Source: an uncultured Prevotella sp.
Lineage (GTDB): Bacteria; Bacteroidota; Bacteroidia; Bacteroidales; Bacteroidaceae
DNA: 26,039 nucleotides
NCBI GenBank assembly: GCA_947095945.1
Contig: CAMUQM010000007.1
Location: forward strand, 1 to 26,039
Reading direction: 5' to 3'
The translations under genes were made by a program, and so were the position numbers. The notes under the pieces were generated by a model. That model did not search any database. It was not told the origin of the DNA and saw only the letters and a program-made list of their open reading frames with translations. Shown here in pieces: positions 1 through 7,783 of this stretch. Positions within the stretch are counted from its first letter, which is position 1. Every line of letters starts with the position of its first letter.

Positions 1-1
1 A

Positions 2-604
2 GTCGGCATGAATTATGCCAAACATAATAAATCGCTAAACGAAACGTTATCTACAAAGGAAGGACCTGTTATCTTCACTAAGGCAGACTCTGCCCTACTG
101 AAAGATAAAAAGCCTTTCTTCATTCCCGATGACTTGGGAACGATTGAATATGAAACGGAACTTGTAGTGCGTATCTGTCGATTGGGAAAGACTATCTCTA
201 TGCGATTTGCTCATAGATACTACGATGCGGTAACTGTAGGCATTGACTTCACTGCACGCGAGTTACAGAAAAAGTTAAGGGCACAGGGTCTACCATGGGA
301 CCTCTGCAAAGGTTTTGATGGTTCAGCTGCTTTAGGAGAATGGGTGTCAAAGGATAAGTTCCTTGATGTACAACGACTCCGCTTCCATCTTGATATCAAC
401 GGACAGACAGTGCAAGAGGGATGCACAAGTGACATGTTATACAAAGTAGATGAAATCATCAGTTACATTAGTCGCTACTTCACCCTCAAGACTGGCGACA
501 TTATCTACACTGGTTGTCCATCAGGTTGTGGACCAGTTCATATCAACGACCATCTGGAAGGATATTTAGAGGAAAGAAAAGTCCTCGACTTTAATTGCAA
601 ATAA
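2..604 (+). CDS. Fumarylacetoacetate hydrolase (FAH) family protein, 5'-truncated by window edge
   Basis: The open frame runs in from the left edge; its first visible residues are V-G-M-N-Y-A, so the Met at position 8 is an internal residue of the usual family opening (...VGxNY..H). About 200 residues are visible. Conserved-looking features are F-I-P-D-D-L-G with the metal-type segment Y-E-T-E-L-V-V-R-I, the G-I-D-F-T-A-R-E-L-Q block, the W-D-L-C-K-G-F-D segment and the C-terminal T-G-D-I-I-Y-T-G-C-P-S-G. Members of the FAH superfamily are Mg/Mn-dependent hydrolases, decarboxylases or isomerases acting on 2-oxo acids and acylpyruvates; the real substrate cannot be told from sequence. No signal peptide can be judged because the N-terminus is missing. 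porU follows after 78 nt on the same strand, so co-transcription is possible. Confidence 0.88.
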   Translation, partial: VGMNYAKHNKSLNETLSTKEGPVIFTKADSALLKDKKPFFIPDDLGTIEYETELVVRICRLGKTISMRFAHRYYDAVTVGIDFTARELQKKLRAQGLPWDLCKGFDGSAALGEWVSKDKFLDVQRLRFHLDINGQTVQEGCTSDMLYKVDEIISYISRYFTLKTGDIIYTGCPSGCGPVHINDHLEGYLEERKVLDFNCK

Positions 605-663
605 ATGCACTGAAACTCAAATAATCAAACCGAATAGAGGGCATAACTGACAAAAAGACTTAA

Positions 664-668
664 GGAGG
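664..668 (+). promoter_or_regulatory. Shine-Dalgarno-like GGAGG before porU
   Basis: GGAGG lies 14 nt before the ATG at 683, a rather long spacing. This is unusual here because most genes in the window lack a clear purine-rich site. It favours the 683 start, although a second in-frame ATG at 707 has AGGA at 691-694 and would begin directly with a compact signal peptide. Confidence 0.5.
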
Positions 669-682
669 AATACTTAAATAAA

Positions 683-3600
683 ATGACGAAAGGAATCAAC
701 AAGCTGATGACGAAACGCTCAGCAATACTCTGCTTCATTCTTCTGTTGGGTTGTATCAAACTATCAGCTCAACAGCAAAGATTCTTTAATCTAACTGTAA
801 AGGATGTGACAATAGACTCACTATTGCCACAGTTTCGCTATGCTATCCCTGTAGGTGAGCAATATGCTGACTCTACCTACGATTTGGAGATACGCTACCC
901 GGAATTCATTGATATGAGCAAGGCTGACATTGAACGTTATAATGCACTGACAACTATTGTCCCACCAACATTACCTGAGATACATCAGCAGATGACTGTG
1001 GAACGCAAACGTGGCGTATTAGAGATATCTTTGACACCAATCGTTCAGCGCAATGGTAAAAAGCAGTTCCTCGTTAGCTTCATGATAGCCCTTACCTCTC
1101 GTCCTAAGAAGATCAAGACAAAAGCTCTTGCTACTCGTGCTGGAGGTGTAACGGCATCTGCAGCTGCTAATCGCTATGCAGACCACTCTGTTCTTGCCAG
1201 CGGAAAGTGGGCAAAGATACGTGTTCCAGCTAACGGCATCTATCAGCTAACCAATGACCTTATCCGTCGTGCGGGCTTCTCTAACATTGACAAGGTTAAA
1301 ATCTATGGCTATGGGGGTAACCTACAGAAGGAAGTTCTAACGGAAGACCACGTCACTTCACATGATGATTTGAAGGAGGTTCCTACCTATAATAGCAATG
1401 GTAGGCGACTTTTCTATGCTCGTGGTCCAGTCAGTTGGGAAAGCAATACGTCGGTAAAAAGAATCCGTAACCCTTATTCCAACTATGGTTATTATTTCCT
1501 GACAGAGGACAATAATAGTGCTCCTGCAGCTATTGCAGACAGTACAACTTTCCTAAATAGCTTCTATCCATCTGCCGGTGACTATCATAGTCTGCATGAG
1601 GTGGACAATTTCAGTTGGTATCATGGTGGACGAAACCTCTTTGAAGAGACTCCTTTAAAACTAAACGAAGGAAAAGTTTTCACCTTGCCTAACAAAGCAC
1701 GTGCTACAAGTGCAAGACTAACAGTAGCAGTCACAACAGGTACTTATTCTTCTATTGTAAAGGTAGAAGCTAATGGTCAGCGTCTTGGCGACATTAGAAT
1801 CACACCTCAAGAATCTTTCGATAAAGGTTATGAAGAGGTTAGAACTTATACGCTCAACACCCTCCATGCTGTTGACAGCATCAAACTAACGACGACATCA
1901 GGTGGTCCAGCACGCCTTGACCACCTCATTATGACCTACCCAACTCCTGCTCCAGCCCCTTCTTTGAAGGCTTCATTCCCTACACCAGAATACGTTTATA
2001 ATATAACCAATCAGGACCTTCATGCTCATGAGCCTGTCAACATGGTTATTATTATTCCGACAAGCCAGAAGTTATTGAAGCAGGCAGAACGCTTAGCAGA
2101 CTTCCATCGTACACACGACAATATCTCCGTACGCATCGTTCCAGCAGACGAACTTTATAATGAGTTCTCAAGTGGAACTCCTGATGCTATGGCTTATCGT
2201 CGTTACATGAAGATGCTTTACGATCGTGCTAACACTACAAACCTCCCACAGTCGCTCTTACTCTTTGGTGATTGCGTATGGGATAACCGTATGGTAACCA
2301 GTGCGTGCCGTAACCTTAACCCTGACGACTATCTTCTTGCATACGAAAGTGAGAACTCATTCAGCGAGACCGACTGCTATATCAATGACGGTTGGTTTAC
2401 ATTGATGGACGATGGTGAAGGTGGCGACTTACTAAGACGTGATAAAGAAGACCTCGGAGTGGGCCGCTTCCCAGTTACAGACATATCAGATGCAAAGATA
2501 TTAGTCGATAAGACTATCAACTATGCTGAGAACAAGAATGGTGGAAGTTGGGAGAATGTTCTTATGTTCATGGGTGATGATGGTAACAATAACCTCCACA
2601 TGCATGATGTCAACGAGACTGCTGAGACCATCATGGGACTTTACCCAAGCTATCAGGTAAAGAAAGTTATGTGGGATGCTTATGCTCGCACCTCTTCTGC
2701 TATAGGTCATAGCTACCCAGAGGTAAGTACTATTATTAAGCAACAACAGGCACAGGGTGCACTTATCATGGATTATGCTGGTCACGGAAAGGAAGATCAG
2801 ATTTCACATGAAGCAGTACTCCGCCTCAACGACTTTGCCAACTTTACCAATGCTAATCTTCCACTTTGGATTACCGCCAGCTGTGACATCATGCCATACG
2901 ATGGTACTATTCCTACTATCGGTGAAGCAGCAATGTTAAATAAGAAGGGTGGATCCGTTGCTTTTTGGGGTACTACCCGTACGGTATATGCTTATTATAA
3001 CAAGGCTATTAATACAGCCTTCCTAAAGCATGTACTAAGTTTTACCAATGGAAAGCCAACCACATTAGGCGAAGCACAGCGTTTGGCAAAGTGTGAGTTG
3101 ATTAACTCTAACAGCGACCTCACACCTAATAAGCTGCAATATGCCCTGTTGGGTGACCCAGCCCTCTCTCTGAATCTCCCAACACTGGAGGTTAAGGTGG
3201 AGACAATTAACGGACAAACACCAAGTACAACAGGTTCTGTCGTACTCAAAGGTGGCTCAATAGTAACAGTCAAAGGACACATAGTACAGAACGGCAGCAA
3301 GCAGACAGACTTCAAGGGACTACTCAATGCTACCGTGCGTGATACCAAGGAGCTTATCACCTGTAAGAAACAAGAGGAGACATCTAAGACTGCCTTTCAA
3401 TATTATGACCGCCAGAAAGTGCTCTACAATGGTACTGACAGCATCAAGAACGGTGAGTTTACATTCACCTTTGCTGTGCCACGTGACATCAACTATGCCG
3501 CAGGTACAGGCTTGATGAATCTATCTGCTATTAATGACACCCATACCCTCATGGCACAAGGACATGAAGAGGGCTTCACAATTGATGGCTCTGAGATTGT

Positions 3601-4273
3601 ATACAACGACTCTATCGGTCCGTCTATCTATGCTTATCTCAATTCTCCTTCCTTTGTCAATGGTGGTGAAGTCAACAGCACACCTTACTTCTTTGCACAG
3701 ATAACAGATAAAGATGGTATCAACGCCTCAGGCAATGGTATCGGACATGACATGCAGTTGACCATAGATGGTAAGTTGACACAGACCTATATCTTAAATG
3801 ATAACTTCCGATATGACTTCGGTAGCTATACTTCAGGTACAACAGGCTTCAGCCTACCTGAACTTTCAGAAGGTCCACATACACTCCAGTTCCGTGCATG
3901 GGACATACAGAATAACCCATCAACCGTCACACTTCAGTTCAAGGTTGTTAAGGGACTTGCACCAGAAATATACAGTGTCAACGCCTCTAAGAACCCTGCC
4001 AAGACAGAGACAACATTCATTGTTACCCACAACTACATTGGTTCAGATGTGGATATCGACATTGAAGTATTCGATATGAGCGGACGACTGCTATGGCATC
4101 GCAGTGAAACTGGTGTCGCATCGGGCAATGCCATTACAGCCAACTGGGACCTTACCGTTGAGAATGGCGCAAAACTCCAAACGGGTGTTTACCTCTATCG
4201 AGTACGCCTCAGTAGCAATGGTGCCACAAAGGTGTCGAAAGCTAAGAAACTGATTATATTAGACAATAAATAA
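683..4273 (+). CDS. porU: PorU, C25 gingipain-like sortase/C-terminal signal peptidase of the type IX secretion system
   Basis: PorU removes the C-terminal domain of type IX cargo at the cell surface and, in Porphyromonas, couples cargo to anionic LPS. The 1196-residue product has a Sec signal peptide (hydrophobic ILCFILLLGCIKLSA, then QQQ). A long N-terminal region follows, and then a C25 peptidase domain at about residues 435-830. The catalytic dyad is visible: His701 in D-Y-A-G-H-G and Cys734 in T-A-S-C-D, 33 residues apart, as in characterised PorU. Ig-like sequence follows. From about residue 1093 there is a type IX C-terminal domain (N-P-A-K-T ... M-S-G-R-L-L-W ... G-V-Y-L-Y-R-V). porV starts 60 nt downstream with no promoter motif between them, so they are probably co-transcribed. 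A start at 707 is a possible alternative. Confidence 0.95.
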   Translation: MTKGINKLMTKRSAILCFILLLGCIKLSAQQQRFFNLTVKDVTIDSLLPQFRYAIPVGEQYADSTYDLEIRYPEFIDMSKADIERYNALTTIVPPTLPEIHQQMTVERKRGVLEISLTPIVQRNGKKQFLVSFMIALTSRPKKIKTKALATRAGGVTASAAANRYADHSVLASGKWAKIRVPANGIYQLTNDLIRRAGFSNIDKVKIYGYGGNLQKEVLTEDHVTSHDDLKEVPTYNSNGRRLFYARGPVSWESNTSVKRIRNPYSNYGYYFLTEDNNSAPAAIADSTTFLNSFYPSAGDYHSLHEVDNFSWYHGGRNLFEETPLKLNEGKVFTLPNKARATSARLTVAVTTGTYSSIVKVEANGQRLGDIRITPQESFDKGYEEVRTYTLNTLHAVDSIKLTTTSGGPARLDHLIMTYPTPAPAPSLKASFPTPEYVYNITNQDLHAHEPVNMVIIIPTSQKLLKQAERLADFHRTHDNISVRIVPADELYNEFSSGTPDAMAYRRYMKMLYDRANTTNLPQSLLLFGDCVWDNRMVTSACRNLNPDDYLLAYESENSFSETDCYINDGWFTLMDDGEGGDLLRRDKEDLGVGRFPVTDISDAKILVDKTINYAENKNGGSWENVLMFMGDDGNNNLHMHDVNETAETIMGLYPSYQVKKVMWDAYARTSSAIGHSYPEVSTIIKQQQAQGALIMDYAGHGKEDQISHEAVLRLNDFANFTNANLPLWITASCDIMPYDGTIPTIGEAAMLNKKGGSVAFWGTTRTVYAYYNKAINTAFLKHVLSFTNGKPTTLGEAQRLAKCELINSNSDLTPNKLQYALLGDPALSLNLPTLEVKVETINGQTPSTTGSVVLKGGSIVTVKGHIVQNGSKQTDFKGLLNATVRDTKELITCKKQEETSKTAFQYYDRQKVLYNGTDSIKNGEFTFTFAVPRDINYAAGTGLMNLSAINDTHTLMAQGHEEGFTIDGSEIVYNDSIGPSIYAYLNSPSFVNGGEVNSTPYFFAQITDKDGINASGNGIGHDMQLTIDGKLTQTYILNDNFRYDFGSYTSGTTGFSLPELSEGPHTLQFRAWDIQNNPSTVTLQFKVVKGLAPEIYSVNASKNPAKTETTFIVTHNYIGSDVDIDIEVFDMSGRLLWHRSETGVASGNAITANWDLTVENGAKLQTGVYLYRVRLSSNGATKVSKAKKLIILDNK

Positions 4274-4333
4274 CAGAAGAAGAACGTTTCAATCCATATA
4301 GAAACAATTAACAAGCAACCCAATTAAAACAGA

Positions 4334-5500
4334 ATGATTAATAAGCTTCGTATAGCCATCCTCTCACTGACAGTGCTCGCTTCGTCAGCCGTTTTTGCAC
4401 AGGAAAAGAAGGATATCTTTAACCCAGTTAATACGTCAGTTACCTCACAGTCTATCGCTCCTGATGCACGTGCTGCAGGTATGGGTGACGTTGGTGCAGC
4501 CACCGATCCAGATGTGAACTCACAGTATTGGAACCCAGCTAAATACCCTTTTAATATTTCTCGTGCTGGTGTTTCTTTGAACTATACTCCTTGGCTCCGC
4601 CAGTTGGTGAGCGACATTGACTTGGCTTACCTTGCAGGTTACTATCGTATCGGTGATTATAGTGCTGTATCTGCTTCTATGCGTTACTTCTCTTTGGGTG
4701 AAGTGCAGATGACAGACGGCTCTAACATGACCATAAACCCTTACGAGATGTCTATGGACGTTGCCTACTCTCTGATGTTAAGTGAGCATTTCTCTTTGGG
4801 TGCAGCAGTACGTTGGATTTACTCTGACCTTACTTATAATTATACAGATGATACTGCACCGGGGTCTGCCTTTGCTGCCGACTTGTCTTGCTATTATCAG
4901 AACTATATCAATATTGGTGAGCGTGAGTGCCAGTTAGGTTTAGGTATGAATATCTCTAACATCGGTTCAAAGATTACCTTCGGTGGTGACAATCGTTCTG
5001 AGTTCATTCCAACCAACCTTCGTTTAGGTGCTTCGTTGATGATTCCTATTGATGAGTTCAACCGTTTTACCATTGCTGCTGATGCCAACAAGTTGCTGGT
5101 TCCTACCTATCCAAAGCGCAAGGCAGACGAATCACAGGTTGATTATGATAACCGCCTTCAGAAAGAATACTATGATGTATCGTCTATCTCTGGTATCTTC
5201 AAGAGCTTCGGTGATGCGCCTAATGGTGCTTCAGAGGAGTTACAGGAAATACAGTGGAGCTTAGGTGCAGAATATACCTATAATGACAAGTTCTCACTCC
5301 GTGCCGGATATCACCATGAAAGTGAGAATAAAGGTAATCGTAAGTACTTTACTGTAGGTGCAGGTTTCAAAATGAATGTCTTTGCATTGGATGCAGGTTA
5401 TGTCATTGCAACAGCCAAGAACAACCCACTTGATCAGACCCTCCGCTTCTCTCTCTCGTTTGATATGGATGGAATCAAGGATTTGTTTAAGAGAAGATAA
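4334..5500 (+). CDS. porV: PorV (LptO), type IX secretion outer-membrane shuttle protein
   Basis: PorV is a FadL-like outer-membrane beta-barrel that receives cargo from the SprA translocon and delivers it to PorU. The 388-residue product is close to the family's usual size. A Sec signal peptide (IAILSLTVLASSAVFA) precedes Q-E-K-K. The family's hallmark N-terminus follows: I-A-P-D-A-R-A-A-G-M-G-D-V-G-A-A-T-D-P-D and Q-Y-W-N-P-A-K. The rest shows alternating aromatic beta strands such as L-R-A-G-Y-H-H-E-S and Y-F-T-V-G-A-G-F-K-M. It sits directly after porU, and ispF follows; the porU-porV-ispF order is known from P. gingivalis. Presence of porU and porV implies that the remaining T9SS genes lie elsewhere in this genome. 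Confidence 0.96.
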   Translation: MINKLRIAILSLTVLASSAVFAQEKKDIFNPVNTSVTSQSIAPDARAAGMGDVGAATDPDVNSQYWNPAKYPFNISRAGVSLNYTPWLRQLVSDIDLAYLAGYYRIGDYSAVSASMRYFSLGEVQMTDGSNMTINPYEMSMDVAYSLMLSEHFSLGAAVRWIYSDLTYNYTDDTAPGSAFAADLSCYYQNYINIGERECQLGLGMNISNIGSKITFGGDNRSEFIPTNLRLGASLMIPIDEFNRFTIAADANKLLVPTYPKRKADESQVDYDNRLQKEYYDVSSISGIFKSFGDAPNGASEELQEIQWSLGAEYTYNDKFSLRAGYHHESENKGNRKYFTVGAGFKMNVFALDAGYVIATAKNNPLDQTLRFSLSFDMDGIKDLFKRR

Positions 5501-5547
5501 AGACCTCCCCCAGCCCCTCCGAAGGAGGGGAGAACCGAATGGGAGGT
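5501..5547. repeat. Nested CCCCTCC/GGAGGGG palindromic repeat
   Basis: Two nested inverted repeats begin one base after the porV stop. The inner stem is CCCCTCC (5514-5520), loop GAA, GGAGGGG (5524-5530). The outer arms are ACCTCCC (5503-5509) and GGGAGGT (5541-5547). GC content is far above the surrounding intergenic DNA. There is no T-run, so it is not a standard terminator, but it could protect the 3' end of the porUV mRNA. A likely half copy, CCCCTCCTTTGCAGGG, lies at 5645-5660. Similar CCTCCCC-type palindromes are, to my recollection, dispersed in Bacteroidota genomes. Confidence 0.7.
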
Positions 5548-5690
5548 TATTAGAAATTACTTGGTTATCTGCATCTTACCTCGTTCATTAATTATTAAGC
5601 ATTAACTCTCAACCAACCTTCTGCTTATCTTTTAGTAAAGACATTCCCCTCCTTTGCAGGGTATTAGGAAGGTTCTCCTTATATAAGAAT

Positions 5691-6194
5691 ATGACCGATT
5701 CTACTCAACCTATCCCATCTTACCGTGTAGGAATGGGATACGATGTACACAAACTCGTTGAAGGAAGAGACCTATACTTAGGTGGTATCAAGATTGAGCA
5801 TACCCTCGGACTCCTCGGACACAGTGATGCTGACGTACTCATTCACGCCATCTGTGATGCCTTACTCGGTGCCGCCAATATGCGAGATATAGGTTATCAC
5901 TTCCCCGACACTTCTGCAGACACGTTAGACATGGACTCAAAGGTCATCCTCCGCAAGACCATTGACCTCTTGGCGACAAAGGGCTATCGTGTAGGAAACA
6001 TTGATGCAACCGTATGTGCAGAACGCCCAAAGATAAACCCACATATCCCTGCTATGTGCGAATGTCTGGCAGAGATTATCGGCTGTGACATTGATGCCGT
6101 ATCTATTAAAGCTACTACTTCTGAACATATGGGTTTCGTTGGACGTGAAGAAGGTATGGCTGCATACGCAGTCTGCATGATTGTGAAAGAATAA
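5691..6194 (+). CDS. ispF: 2-C-methyl-D-erythritol 2,4-cyclodiphosphate synthase
   Basis: IspF converts CDP-ME 2-phosphate to the cyclic diphosphate with release of CMP in the MEP pathway of isoprenoid synthesis; it is a cytoplasmic homotrimer with a divalent metal. The 167-residue protein carries metal ligands Asp18 and His20 in G-Y-D-V-H and His52 in H-S-D-A-D-V-L-I-H-A, at the standard spacing. The C-terminal signature A-T-T-S-E-H-M-G-F-V-G-R-E-E-G is intact. A roughly 10-residue N-terminal extension precedes the usual R-V-G-x-G-Y-D-V-H start. The ATG at 5691 has no evident Shine-Dalgarno site. It lies 190 nt after porV, separated by the palindromic repeat, so it may or may not share the porUV transcript. 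A hairpin with a T-run follows at 6303. Confidence 0.97.
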   Translation: MTDSTQPIPSYRVGMGYDVHKLVEGRDLYLGGIKIEHTLGLLGHSDADVLIHAICDALLGAANMRDIGYHFPDTSADTLDMDSKVILRKTIDLLATKGYRVGNIDATVCAERPKINPHIPAMCECLAEIIGCDIDAVSIKATTSEHMGFVGREEGMAAYAVCMIVKE

Positions 6195-6302
6195 GCGTAC
6201 AAAAACGTAATGCAGAATATTCTACATAGAGAATCTACATAAGGACTGATCAATTATCAGTGCTTGAACAGAACAATATATAACGACATTGGTTGTTAAA
6301 TG

Positions 6303-6332
6303 AAAAAGGGACACGGCATGTGTCCCTTTTTT
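6303..6332 (+). terminator. Rho-independent terminator after ispF
   Basis: The core stem is GGGACAC (6308-6314) and GTGTCCC (6320-6326) with loop GGCAT, extended by five A/T pairs and ending in a six-T run. It is close to symmetrical and could also work on the minus strand, but only the plus-strand genes ispF/porUV run into it. Confidence 0.85.
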
Positions 6333-6409
6333 CATTTCATGCAATAGTAGGTATCATATTCTACCCTATCATGTGCAAAATCTATTACACAATGAAACAT
6401 TCTACTTCA

Positions 6410-6444
6410 TTTGATCTATATGTGTAAAAAAAATATTAACTTTG
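6410..6444 (+). promoter_or_regulatory. Bacteroidota sigma-ABfr-type promoter for the nuclease gene
   Basis: TAACTTTG (6437-6444) exactly matches the -7 consensus TAnnTTTG. TTTG at 6410-6413 may be the -33 box, with a 23-nt spacer that is a few bases longer than ideal. The start of transcription would be near 6450, giving a leader of about 100 nt. Confidence 0.6.
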
Positions 6445-6549
6445 CAGATCAAGATCACGGTTCTGGTAATACTTGGGAAAGCGGATGCGCAAAGCCTAAT
6501 CTATGGAGTACAGACAATAATAACAACCTAAACTAAAAGATGATTAAAT

Positions 6550-7638
6550 ATGAAAAAGAATATTTTTATTTTGATATTATTCTTCCTTAGCGCAGCAGCT
6601 ACAGCACAAAACAAGAAACAGACAATTACCATCACTACTAAACGTGGCGAAGTACATACCTACATCATGGGTGAAACCATTGATAGTACTCGAATAATCA
6701 AAGGAGTTGGTATCAAAATCTATCCTAAAAATGAAACGGTTTCGAAGGACTTCCTCTTTTCTCAGATTGAATATACAATAACCGAGGACTCCACTCCTAC
6801 CCCAACGCCAGACCCAACAAACAAGAATGCCAATCGTAATACGGAGGATGACTTAAAAAGGAATCCTGAGGGATGGCGCTTGGAGTTCCCACGTTTTTAT
6901 CAAGGTACAAATAAAACCTACGAAGTTACCCATTATACCACGGAAGGAGCACGAGGAAGATTGGTTAACTACTCATTAGAGTGGGATGTTAATCTTAAAG
7001 CAAACCGTTGGTCTTGTTATCAAATGTATGATATTCTCCTACAGAAAAATGCCCCACGACATAATAAGTTTAAACCAGATCCAGACATCCCAGAGAACGA
7101 ACAGACTTCTCTCAAAGACTATTCAGGAAGTGGTTTTACTCGTGGACACCTTTGCCCATCAAATGACAGACGTTACTCAACCGAACAGAATGTCCAAACA
7201 TTCTATTTAAGTAACATGCAACCTCAAATACAAGGACACAATGGTGGTGTATGGCAGATACTTGAAGATAAGGTACGTATATGGACTGGCAAATGTGATA
7301 CGCTCTATGTTGTGAAAGGGGCTACTATCGATAAAGAAGAGTATATCTGTAAGCAAACTGATTTAATAGAAATGGCAGAGAAAGAGGGCAAGTCTGTTGT
7401 ACCTAAGTTCCCTGGCATCGTACCTAAATTCTTCTATATGGCACTGCTTGCCTACGACAAAAAAACAAAAACCTATCGAGCCCTCGGTATTTGGTCTCCT
7501 CACTATAAAAAAAGTAAGACCGAATTTATTACTATAAAAGAGCTTCAGCACCGTACTGGCATTGACTTCTTCTGCAACCTTGAAGACGATATAGAACAGG
7601 CTGTAGAAGAAAAGTTAGACGACAACTTCTGGAATTAA
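6550..7638 (+). CDS. Secreted DNA/RNA non-specific endonuclease (NucA/Serratia nuclease family)
   Basis: The 362-residue product starts with a Sec signal peptide (NIFILILFFLSAAATA, then Q). Next come an N-terminal domain of about 55 residues that I do not recognise and a Thr/Pro linker (about residues 80-90, T-P-T-P-T-P-D-P-T). The nuclease domain spans about residues 105-355. The catalytic signature appears as T-R-G-H-L-C-P-S-N-D-R, with His200 the expected general base; the usual first Asp of D-R-G-H is Thr197 here. The downstream metal-binding region reads F-Y-L-S-N-M-Q-P-Q. These enzymes are Mg-dependent and cut single- and double-stranded DNA and RNA. Export suggests nutrient scavenging or degradation of extracellular DNA. 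It is monocistronic: own promoter upstream, terminator right after. The family call is firm; activity with the Thr substitution is inferred. Confidence 0.92.
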   Translation: MKKNIFILILFFLSAAATAQNKKQTITITTKRGEVHTYIMGETIDSTRIIKGVGIKIYPKNETVSKDFLFSQIEYTITEDSTPTPTPDPTNKNANRNTEDDLKRNPEGWRLEFPRFYQGTNKTYEVTHYTTEGARGRLVNYSLEWDVNLKANRWSCYQMYDILLQKNAPRHNKFKPDPDIPENEQTSLKDYSGSGFTRGHLCPSNDRRYSTEQNVQTFYLSNMQPQIQGHNGGVWQILEDKVRIWTGKCDTLYVVKGATIDKEEYICKQTDLIEMAEKEGKSVVPKFPGIVPKFFYMALLAYDKKTKTYRALGIWSPHYKKSKTEFITIKELQHRTGIDFFCNLEDDIEQAVEEKLDDNFWN

Positions 7639-7686
7639 TAATATAGAAAGAACAGACTTTCGTATTAGCATTTGGTTAATCATTAA

Positions 7687-7721
7687 AATAAAAGAGGGAC
7701 GTGTCACATCCCTCTTTTATT
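7687..7721. terminator. Bidirectional terminator between convergent genes
   Basis: The 13-bp arms AATAAAAGAGGGA (7687-7699) and TCCCTCTTTTATT (7709-7721) enclose loop CGTGTCACA. A-rich and T-rich flanks on both sides suit termination of the nuclease gene (plus) and of the thioredoxin-fold lipoprotein gene (minus), whose stop codons face it. Confidence 0.88.
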
Positions 7722-7783
7722 ATGCTTTATAATCGCTTTATACGATGTAAACGAACTAATTAAGCTCTTACAAGGTTCAACTG

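Larger units (their letters stand above)
6195..6549. other. 355-nt intergenic region between ispF and the nuclease gene
   Basis: It holds the ispF-side terminator (6303-6332), a Bacteroidota-type promoter (6410-6444) and the possibly structured leader of the nuclease gene (about 6450-6549). Nothing else is recognisable; 6195-6302 and 6333-6409 look like plain AT-rich spacer without a credible ORF. Confidence 0.6.

Noticed and set aside
6481..6500. GCGCAAAGCC, reminiscent of the 3' half of the c-di-GMP-I (GEMM) riboswitch
   Set aside because: The 5' conserved half, the GNRA-capped P2 stem and the P3 receptor cannot be built from the surrounding sequence, so no riboswitch call is made.
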